Positions 56,716 to 64,000 of a DNA stretch of 64,000 nt are shown here, piece after piece. Below the pieces are notes generated by a model. That model saw nothing but the letters and a program-made list of their open reading frames with translations, did not search any database and was not told the DNA's origin. The DNA lies in assembly GCA_963755335.1 (NCBI GenBank), contig CAVWJW010000004.1:62001-126000 (forward strand), given 5' to 3'. Source of the stretch: UBA10649 sp963755335. Lineage in GTDB: Bacteria; Actinomycetota; Actinomycetes; S36-B12. The translations under genes were made by a program, and so were the position numbers. Position 1 is the first letter of the stretch; every line of letters begins with the position of its first letter.

Positions 56716-57299
56716 TACTGCTCCTTCTTGGTGGGGGGAATCTCAGATGTCTCGTTCTGGATCAGCTCGTTGAGCCAGCGCACCTCGCGCTCGGCACCGT
56801 CGAGCCCGTGCTGCTGGAGTTGGAGCGTGTAGGCGTCCATGCGCTCGCGGCTGCGGGTCAGGGACTCCCGCAGGGCGTCGACCCGCTCCTCGAGGCGCGA
56901 GCGCCGGCCCTCGAGGATGCGCAGCCGGGCGCGGGACTCGGTGCGGCCGAAGAAGGCCAGGTGAGCGGCGAAGCCCTCGTCCTCCCATGCTTCCGGACCG
57001 GGGGTGTTCGCCCAGTCGGAGAACAGCTCCTTGCCGTCGGCGGTGATGGCGTAGACGACCCGGGCGCGACGGGCCGAGAGGGCGGGTGCAGCCGAGTCGA
57101 GCGCTGGCGTGACGTCGACCTCCTCGATCAGCTCCTTGGCCTGGAGGCGCCGCAGGCACGGGTACAGCGACCCGTATGACAGGGCCCGGAAAGGGCCGAG
57201 GACGGCGGTCAGTCGCTTGCGGAGCTCGTACCCGTGCAGCGGACCGTCGGAGAGAACGCCGAGGACGGCGAACTCCAGCACGTCGTGCCGCTTGGCCAT
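56715..57299 (-). CDS. PadR-family regulator of ino1
   Basis: The 194-residue protein has the PadR winged helix (LEFAVLGVLSDGPLHGYELRKRL, SYGSLYPCLRRLQAKELI) and a C-terminal coiled-coil dimer domain (about 120-185). It is the homologue of Rv0047c beside ino1. An inverted repeat ATATC-N5-GATAT upstream is the likely operator. I infer that it represses its own operon with ino1; the effector is unknown. Confidence 0.9.
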   Translation of the reverse strand: MAKRHDVLEFAVLGVLSDGPLHGYELRKRLTAVLGPFRALSYGSLYPCLRRLQAKELIEEVDVTPALDSAAPALSARRARVVYAITADGKELFSDWANTPGPEAWEDEGFAAHLAFFGRTESRARLRILEGRRSRLEERVDALRESLTRSRERMDAYTLQLQQHGLDGAEREVRWLNELIQNETSEIPPTKKEQ

Positions 57300-57337
57300 G
57301 GGGGCTCCCTACGAACGGGTCGATAACTCGACTCAAC

Positions 57338-57355
57338 ATATCAAGTCGATATATC
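57338..57355 (-). promoter_or_regulatory. Probable operator of the padR-ino1 operon
   Basis: ATATC (57338-57342), five bases, GATAT (57348-57352) is a perfect inverted repeat. It overlaps the symmetric GATATATC at 57348-57355. It lies 39 bp upstream of the padR start and about 38 bp before the divergent DUF5318 gene, so it could control both. Confidence 0.6.
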
Positions 57356-57392
57356 AGCGTCAACCTCGATGGGGTCCGTAGAATCACTCCCC

Positions 57393-57908
57393 ATGGCGGC
57401 GCCACGCAAGACGGCCATCCGCGGGACGATCGCCCGCGGACAGTCCGCCACGCCCCGACGGGCCAGCCAGGGCCCACTGCCGCCGGCCGAGCCGGTCGCC
57501 CATCCCGAGCGACCCCGCGGGGTCGTCGATCACGCCCTCGAGCGGCGAGCAGCGCTGATCCGGCTGTTCAACGGCGGCCAGCTCACGTCAGACCTCTGCG
57601 ACGCGGATCCGTACCTCCTGCGCGCGGCCAAGCATCACGGGGAGCCGGCGACCGGTCCGTGCCCCGCGTGCCGTGACGCCGGCCTGATGACGGTCACCTA
57701 CGTCTACGGGGACGAACTCGGTCCCTACTCCGGACGGATCCGCGCCACCGACGAGCTGCCGGCCATGTCGCACAAGTTCGGCTCCTTCTCGGTGTACGTG
57801 GTCGAGGTGTGCCAGCGCTGCCATTGGAACTTCCTTCTGACCACCTACGTCCTAGGCGACGGCGTGCCGCGGCGGGCTCTGCCCACGCCGCGTGATCTTC
57901 TTGACTAG
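57393..57908 (+). CDS. DUF5318 family protein
   Basis: From the ATG at 57393 the protein is 171 residues: a basic disordered N terminus (1-45), then a helical part (VVDHALERRAALIRLFNGG) and a zinc-binding-like pair CPACRDAG and CQRCHWN. It corresponds to Rv0049, conserved between ino1-padR and ponA. The function is unknown. It is divergent from padR. Confidence 0.85.
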   Translation: MAAPRKTAIRGTIARGQSATPRRASQGPLPPAEPVAHPERPRGVVDHALERRAALIRLFNGGQLTSDLCDADPYLLRAAKHHGEPATGPCPACRDAGLMTVTYVYGDELGPYSGRIRATDELPAMSHKFGSFSVYVVEVCQRCHWNFLLTTYVLGDGVPRRALPTPRDLLD

Positions 57909-57956
57909 TCGGGCCACGCCGGACCCGGCGCCCTTCCCCGACCCCAAGGATCCTCC

Positions 57957-60141
57957 GTGCCCGACACTCGATCGACGCGATCGAAGAGCCCGGCCCCCCG
58001 TCGCAAGCCTGAGCCCGCTCCCCGGAAGCGGCACTGGGTCCGCAACACGATCCTCGTCGTCGTGGGCCTCGCCGTCCTCGGCGTGGCCGTCTTCGCCTTC
58101 CTCGTCGTTCGCACGACCGTCCCGGCACCGAACGACCTCGCCACCAGCCAGGCGACGATCGTCTACTGGTCCGATGGCACGACCGAGATGGGCCGCCTCG
58201 GCGACGCCACCCGGCGCAGCGTCCCGCTGGCCCAGATCCCCGAAGAGGTCCAGCACGCCGTGCTCGCGGCCGAGGACCGCACCTTCTACGAGCACGGCGG
58301 CGTCTCACCCCTCGGCATCGGGCGAGCACTGCTCAACAACGTGACCGGCGGCTCGACGCAAGGTGGCTCGACGATCACGCAGCAGTACGCCAAGAACGCC
58401 TTCCTCACGCAGGAGCGGTCGTGGGACCGCAAGATCAAGGAGGCCCTGCTCGCCTTCAAGCTCGAGACGGTGGTCTCCAAGGACGAGATCCTGGGCAACT
58501 ACCTGAACACGATCTACTTCGGCCGCGGCGCCTACGGGATCGAAGCAGCCTCGATCGCCTACTTCGGGGTGCCGGTGGCCGACCTCGACGTCGCCCAGGG
58601 CGCGGTGCTCGCGTCGATCATCAAGTCACCGAGCGGGCTGGCGCCGGAGAACGGATCGAGCGCCCTCGAGGCGCGCTGGAACTACGTTCTCGACGGCATG
58701 GTCGACCAGGGGTGGCTGAAGCCGAAGCAGCGCAGGAACCTGGAGTTCCCCAAGATCAAGAAGCTGAAAGCGCATGACCGTCTCGGTGGCCAGACGGGGT
58801 TCATGATGACGATGATCGAGGACGAACTGCGGCAGCTCGGCTTCGACGACACCGAGATCCAGGGCGCCGGACTGCGGATCACGTCGACCTTCGACAGGAA
58901 CGCAGAGCGTGCGGCGACAGCAGCCGTCAAGAAGGCCGGACCGACCAGCGGCACGGACGGGCTGCGCATCGGGCTGGCGGCGGTCCGCCCGGGCACGGGT
59001 GAGGTCGTGGCGATCTACGGCGGCAAGAACTTCATCGACGACCAGATCAACAACGCGACTCGATCCTTCGCGCAGGCCGGCTCCACCTTCAAGCCGTTCG
59101 CGCTCGCCGCGGCGACGGAGAAGGAGGTGCCACTCAGCTCGATGTGGAACGGCGACTCGCCGGCCACGGTCGACGGCTACACCTTCAACAACTACGGGAA
59201 CAAGTCCTACGGCAAGGTCAACCTGCTGCAGGCGACCGAGAACAGCATCAACTCGGCCTACGTCGAGCTCGAGTCGAGCATCGGCGTGAAGTCGGTGGCC
59301 GATGCCGCCATGCGGGCCGGCGTGCCGGCCACCACCCCGGGCATGAACCTCAAGAACCTCGACCTCACCTTCGTGCTCGGCACCGCGTCGCCGTCCGGGC
59401 TCGACATGGCCTCGGCGTACTCCACGTTCGCCGCCCGCGGCGCGCGATCGCAGACCACGGTGATCCGCAAGGTGGTCGGCCCGAACGAGGGCCTGCTCTA
59501 CGACTCGACACCCAAGACCAACTCCGCCTTCGACAAGCCGGTCGCCGACACCGTGACGTACGCGCTCACCCAGGTGGTGCAGAAGGGCACCGGTTTCGTC
59601 GCGCAGGGCCTGGGGCGGCCGGCCGCCGCCAAGACCGGAACGACTGACGACAACAAGAGCGCCTGGTTCGTGGGCTACACCCCGCAGCTGGCCACCGCTG
59701 TCCTCATGGCGAAGGAGGCTCCGGACGGCACCCCGATCTCCATGGCGGGCACCGGCGGGCTTGCGTCGGTCACCGGAGGCTCCTTCCCTGGCGCGATCTG
59801 GACCGCGTTCATGTCGGGCGCGCTGAACGGCAAGCCGGTGCGGCAGTTCGCGCCGCCGCCGGACGGGTCGATCCCGGTGGCCAACTGCCCGACCACGTGG
59901 AACGGGGTCAGCGAGATCCCCTCCGGGTGCCCGACGCCGGAGGTGGTCAACGAGTTCACTCCCGAGCCGAGCCCCACGGATACACTTCCCAGCGATTCGC
60001 CGACGGCCGAGCCACCCACGCCAGACGCCACACCCGACGCTCCCTCGAGCCAGCCGCCGGACGGATCGCTGTTCAGCCCGTCAGCCGGATCCCGCGCCGG
60101 CCAGCCAGGCGCCACCGAACGGGGAAGGCAGACCACAGTGA
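57957..60141 (+). CDS. ponA: PonA, bifunctional class A penicillin-binding protein
   Basis: A basic cytoplasmic tail and membrane helix (about 27-51) precede the GT51 domain: EDRTFYEHGGVSPLGIGRAL and GGSTITQQYAKNAF. The transpeptidase triad is AGSTFKPF (active Ser), TENSINSAY (SxN) and AAKTGTTDDN. The C-terminal tail is Pro/Thr/Ser-rich. As given, the frame runs straight into the next gene. If one base is deleted in the tail (about 60030-60110), the protein ends at a TGA at 60139-60141 that overlaps the next start (GTGA), giving 727 residues; I prefer this reading. It polymerises and cross-links peptidoglycan. Confidence 0.9.
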
Positions 60142-61615
60142 CTGAGGGCGGACTCGGCGGGTCGGTCATCGTCGAGCCCGTCCGCGAGGATCCCGTCGTG
60201 GCCGCCAGCGTCGGTGCCATCGGGGGTCCGATGGGCCGATGGGCGAGGATCGGGTCCTCCTGGTGGAGCCCGCTGCGCGTCGTCGTCGCACTCGCCGCGG
60301 TCGGTTACATCGTCGGGTACTGGCTCGACATGGGCTGCCGCAACGAGCTGTGGAAGGCACCCGAGCGGTACGAGCACCTGTGCTACACCGACATCGCGCC
60401 GCTGTACTCGCTCCGCGGCTTCGCCGACGGTCTCATCCCCTACCTGCAGGCAGGCGCCGGCCACCAGTACCTGGAGTACCCCGTGCTCACGGGGGCCTTC
60501 ATGGAGGTGGCCGCGCTCATCACCACCGCCCTCGACACGATGCGCGGCAGCGTCGACAAGGTGACGACCTTCTTCGACGTCAACGTGGTGCTGCTGTTCA
60601 TCCCGCTCGCGATCGCCGTGGCCGCGACGGCCCTGACGGTGCGCCGGCGGCCGTGGGATGCGGTCATGGTCGCCATCGCGCCGACGATGATCCTGGCGGC
60701 TACCGTCAACTGGGACCTGCTCCCGCTGGCCTTCGCAGGCGTGGCGATCCTGCTGTGGTCGACCAAGCACCCCTTCGCCGCCGGCCTGCTGCTCGGACTC
60801 GCCGTGGCCGCGAAGTTCTATCCCGTGCTGTTCTTGTTCGGCTTCCTCATCCTCACGATAAGGGCCGGCACCTGGAAACCGTTCGCGCGACTGGTGGCGG
60901 GCACCGCCGTCGCCTGGCTCGCGGTCAATCTGCCCGATCGCCATCGCCAACTTCGACGGCTGGTACACCTTCTACAAGTACAGCAGCACGCGCGGCGTCG
61001 ACTTCGGCTCGATCTGGTTCGCCTGGACGGAAGCCGGCTTCGCGGGCATCCCGGCGAACCAGCTGAACAACGTCGCGACCGGCAGCTTCCTGCTGCTGTG
61101 CCTGCGGGATCGGCTGGATCGTGCTGTCGGCTCCCCGCCGTCCCCGCTTGGCGCCGGTGCTCTTCCTGATCGTCGCGGCGTTCGTGCTGACGAACAAGGT
61201 CTACTCGCCGCAGTACTCGCTGTGGCTGGTGCCCCTCGCGGTGATGGCCCGTCCGCGCTGGCGCGACTTCCTCATCTGGCAGGCGGGCGAGGTCATCTAC
61301 TTCGCCGGCATCTGGTGGTTCCTCGTCGGCTACGGCATCGAGGGCACCAAGGGCCTGACCGGCCAGCAGTATGCGGCGGCCACGTTCATCCACGTCGCCG
61401 TCACGGTCTACTTCGCAGTGATGGTCATCCGCGACATCTACCGGCCCGATAAGGATCCGATCCGCAGTGACGGCTTCGCGGCCGACGAGGACGATCCGGG
61501 CGGCGGCGTGTTCGACCGCGCGCCCGACCGGTTCACGCTAGGCCGAGCACGACGTCGAACCGAGACGTCGTCAGCCGCACTTCCGCAGGAAGCTGATCTC
61601 CCACCGCAGGGATGA
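60138..61615 (+). CDS. GT87-like polyprenyl-sugar mannosyltransferase (two frameshifts)
   Basis: From the GTG at 60138 (VTEGGLGGSVIVEPVRE) a polytopic DUF2029/GT87-type protein runs with an early GYWLDMGCRNELW segment and about ten membrane helices. An extra G at 60936 breaks LAVNLP/IAIANFDGWYTFYKYSSTRG, and another extra base near 61105 breaks FLLLCL/GIGWIVLSAPRRP. Repaired length is about 491 residues, but the last 27 residues overlap the converging gene and may be spurious. It matches Rv0051 next to ponA. Likely role: envelope glycan mannosylation outside the membrane. Confidence 0.8.
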
Positions 61616-62701
61616 CGCAGCCCTTCGGCAGCCAGATCATCGAGGTGTGCTGGTGCGGCGGCTCGGCGAACCAGCGCTTGCGGCCTGCCCACAGGAACGG
61701 CGAGAGCGCGCGACCGGCAGCGTCGAGCGCTCCGGTGCCCGCGGTGACGACGCGCTGGCGGACGCTGGCGGCCGGTGTCGGCGCGGCCAGTCCGATGCCG
61801 TGGGCGGTGCCGCCCGACACCACGACGAGCGTGCCGTCCTTCGGCCCGGTGCGCTGCCGATAGCCGACGTGCGTGCCGGTCGGGAGCGGATGCACGGCGA
61901 GCACCGTGCCGGCCGCCGCCAGTGCGCTGCGATCGCCGAGCCACAGGCGCGTGCCGATGCGTGGTCGAAGTACGACGTCGGGCACGGACCGAACCACGGA
62001 CGCGAGGTCCGCATCGTCGAGGTGGGAGACCCAGACGCGGCTGGCCGGCGAGTTGTGCCCGGACCACACCTCGGTCTCGGCCTGCCACAGGCCCGCCCAG
62101 CGGACCACCTCGCGCACGCGGGCCGGGCCCAGGCCAGCGCCCTTCGGCTCGACCTCGTCGGCGGGCTGGGCGATCGGCATGTGCAGGGCCAGGCCCTCGA
62201 CGAGGACGCGGCCCATCGCGAAGGACCGGCGCACATCCGGATCGGCGAGGACGTTGAGCAGGCTCGGCCTCGTCGAAGCCGAAGCGGTGCATGGATGTCT
62301 GCGCCTCGAGGAGGACGCGCACGGATCCTGGTCCCTCGGCGAGCGAGTGCAGCGCTTCGCTTCGAGGCGACCGTGCGGATCACTCGTCCGGCGTGCAGTC
62401 GCTGGCCCAGTCGCCACCAGGCGTCGGCGGCGAACGCATCGCGCGGCTCGAACGGCTCGAGCACGATGATGTCGAAGGTGCCGTACTCGGCGACCTCATC
62501 GACCTCGAAGATCGTCCCGACCGCCACGGTGTCCGAGCCCAGTCGGAGGCACTCCCCCGCGAGAACGCGCTGGCCGAGTCCGTAGCCGTTGCCCTTCACG
62601 ACCGGGACGATCGGTGCGCCGGCTCCGCGCAGGACGCCGTCGGCGACCGCGTCGATGTGGTCGCGCCAGCGCTGCGCGTCGATGGTGACGGCGAATGCCA
62701 T
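61533..62701 (-). CDS. Alanine racemase-like PLP protein (two frameshifts)
   Basis: From the ATG at 62701 the N-terminal part shows the fold-type III lysine motif PIVPVVKGNGYGLG (about residues 27-40). An extra base near 62342 separates SKRSAALA from EGPGSVRVLLEAQTSMHRFGFDEA, and another near 62265 separates that from SLLNVLADPDVRRSF. The C-terminal domain keeps HVGY, at the place of the catalytic tyrosine. Repaired length is about 388 residues. It may racemise alanine or another amino acid; it sits 10 bp after femX in a wall-synthesis context. Confidence 0.75.
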
Positions 62702-62711
62702 GTGTGGGCCC

Positions 62712-63867
62712 CTAGCCTCGTCGAGATTGATACGCCTGGAAGCCCTTGGCCCAGAACGGCCGCAGGATGTAGTCCCACTCTCCGGCGTACTCCTGCGCAT
62801 ACCCGCCCGTGCCGACCTTGAACTGCACGAGTCCGTACAGGTGGTTCGACGGATCGAGTGTGTCGGAGATCCCGCGCAGGTCGTAGACGTGGCAGCCGGC
62901 CGCGTGCGCGTCGCTGATCATGCGCCACTGGAGTGCGTTGGACGGACGGACGTCGCGATCGGCGGTGGTCGAGGCGCCGTACGAGTACCAGGCATGCGTG
63001 CCGACGCGGATCATGATCGTCGCCGCAGCGAGGTGGTCGTCGTACATGCGCCGTGTACAGCGACAGTCGATCCTCGCGGGAGTTCAGGCCGTCCCACATG
63101 CGCTCGAAGTACGACAGCGGACGCGGCGTGAAGTGATCGCGCTGCGCCGTCTCGACGTAGACCTCGTGGAAGGCGGACAGGTCCGCGCGGGTGCCCTGCG
63201 CCACTACCACGCCGGCCTTCTCGGCCTTGCGGATGTTGCGACGCCACAGCTGGTTGAAGCCGGCGAAGACGTCGTCGAGGGTCCGGTCCGCCAGCGGCAC
63301 CTGGAAGACGTAGCGGGGCTGGAAGTCGCCGAACCCGGCGCCCGTGGATGGCTCCTGCGCCCAGCCGGAGGCGCGCAGCCGTTCGACCACCTTGGCCGCC
63401 GGGGCCGGAGTGCCAGTCGGCGAGGACCTCGCTGATCCGCTGCGGTGGCGTGGGCACCGTCGCCTGACCACTCGGCCATCGCCGCCTTGATGGTGGTCGC
63501 CTCCCAGCGGCGCAATGCCACGGGCGGACCCATCTTCACCTGGAACGCGCCCTTGGTGCGGCAGTGCTCGAGCATCGGCTCCAGCCACTGGTCGATGGTC
63601 AGGTGCGGGTGCTCGTGGCGCAGCCAGTCGATGTTCGGACCCTCGGGCAGGTACGCCAGCGAGCGCTGCGGCAGCCGGGGCACGGGCCGGAACAGGACCA
63701 GAGCGGTGCCGATGAGGCGCGAGGACTCGAACCAGCCGATCGGACTCGCTGCGCCAGCCGAGCTTGATGGGACCCCATTCCGGCAGTTGCAGGAACGACA
63801 CGGAGTCCCGCTCGGCGATCCACTCGGCGTGCTGGGCGGCGGTGATGGTCCGCACCGTCAGGGTCAC
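62712..63867 (-). CDS. femX: FemX-type peptidoglycan bridge aminoacyltransferase (four frameshifts)
   Basis: From the GTG at 63867 the pieces are SFLQLPEWGPIKLGWRSES, then GTALVLFRPVPRLPQRSLAYLPEGPNIDW, then VPTPPQRISEVLADWH, then AAKVVERLRASGWAQEP ... NQLWRRNIRKAEKAGV, then MYDDHLAAATIMIRVGTHAWYSYGAS. Single extra bases near 63741, 63460, 63408 and 63050 account for all shifts. Repaired length is about 384 residues, normal for FemABX (two GNAT folds). FemX transfers glycine from tRNA to lipid II, making the bridge of LL-DAP-Gly walls. The start overlaps the xthA stop (GTGA). Confidence 0.82.
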
Positions 63868-64000
63868 GCGGCACCCGCGGGGTCGTCGATGTCGATGACG
63901 ACCGGCGCGTGATCGGACGCCCCCTTGCCCTTGCGGGCCTCGCGGTCGATCCAGGTGTCCTTGACCAGGTGGACGAAGGGGTCGTTGCCGTACACGAGGT
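63864..64000 (-). CDS. xthA: Exodeoxyribonuclease III, 3' end (partial)
   Basis: Only the last 44 codons lie in the window; the gene continues beyond the right edge. The end includes KGKGASDHAPVVIDI, with the SDHAP motif (catalytic Asp-His pair) that closes the endonuclease/exonuclease/phosphatase fold of ExoIII. It repairs abasic sites. It overlaps the femX start by four bases. Confidence 0.85.
   Translation of the reverse strand, partial: LVYGNDPFVHLVKDTWIDREARKGKGASDHAPVVIDIDDPAGAA

Overview
The window is a high-GC actinobacterial chromosome segment centred on the replication origin. Gene content and order match the oriC neighbourhood known from Mycobacterium and other Actinobacteria. A FemX-type glycine-bridge gene, a DLW-39 protein, absence of pknA and the general protein flavour point to Propionibacteriales, most likely Nocardioidaceae (Aeromicrobium/Nocardioides-like). 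The taxonomic placement is inference; no rRNA is present.

Layout. 0-4.8 kb: a secreted lysozyme-fold protein, an aldo/keto reductase, a secreted DUF1254 protein, tRNA-Leu(CAG) and an SRPBCC protein. 4.9-12.2 kb: the cell-wall signalling operon fhaA-fhaB-pstP-rodA-pbpA-pknB. 12.2-19 kb: pabA/trpG, crgA, a thiolase, a rhomboid protease, a cyclophilin, two tandem membrane mannosyltransferases and a PadR regulator. 19.2-29.5 kb: tRNA-Ala, DLW-39, tRNA-Ile and the leftward replication run dnaA-dnaN-recF-dciA-gyrB-gyrA-DUF3566, with oriC (27594-28063) between dnaN and dnaA. 29.6-34.8 kb: the rightward run rpmH-rnpA-yidD-yidC-jag-rsmG-parA-parB, with two parS sites. 34.8-48.9 kb: a D-Ala-D-Ala ligase-like gene, an aminotransferase, cwlM, trxA-trxB behind a SigR/SigH-type promoter, anti-sigma/sigM, pseudokinase, murJ, DUF6049, NUDIX hydrolase and pcnA. 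48.9-55.6 kb: DUF2252, a membrane protein, an MFS transporter and an ilvA-tnaA pair. 55.6-64 kb: ino1 with its PadR regulator, DUF5318, ponA, a GT87-like mannosyltransferase, an alanine-racemase-like gene, femX and the 3' end of xthA.

How it fits together. The region couples replication initiation (DnaA, DnaN, gyrase, ParABS) with envelope growth: PknB/PstP/FhaA/FhaB signalling, RodA/PbpA and PonA synthesis, MurJ plus pseudokinase for lipid II export, CwlM as a regulator, FemX for the cross-bridge and CrgA for division. Redox control (SigM, thioredoxin system) sits among these genes.

Sequence quality. About a dozen genes, many of them essential (pbpA, pknB, rsmG, trxA, murJ, pcnA), have a broken frame, and almost every one is restored by deleting a single extra base. 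Nine or so such sites fall in the last 4 kb. I read these as consensus errors, annotate the genes as whole, and describe the shift in each entry. I saw no prophage, insertion sequence or CRISPR array. The most useful leads are regulatory or architectural: a perfect GGAAT-N18-GTT promoter before trxB, a CwlM whose zinc site is destroyed, MurJ and its pseudokinase as separate overlapping genes, a tryptophanase-threonine deaminase operon that looks leaderless, extra DnaA boxes outside oriC, and a duplicated tRNA-Ala 3' end.
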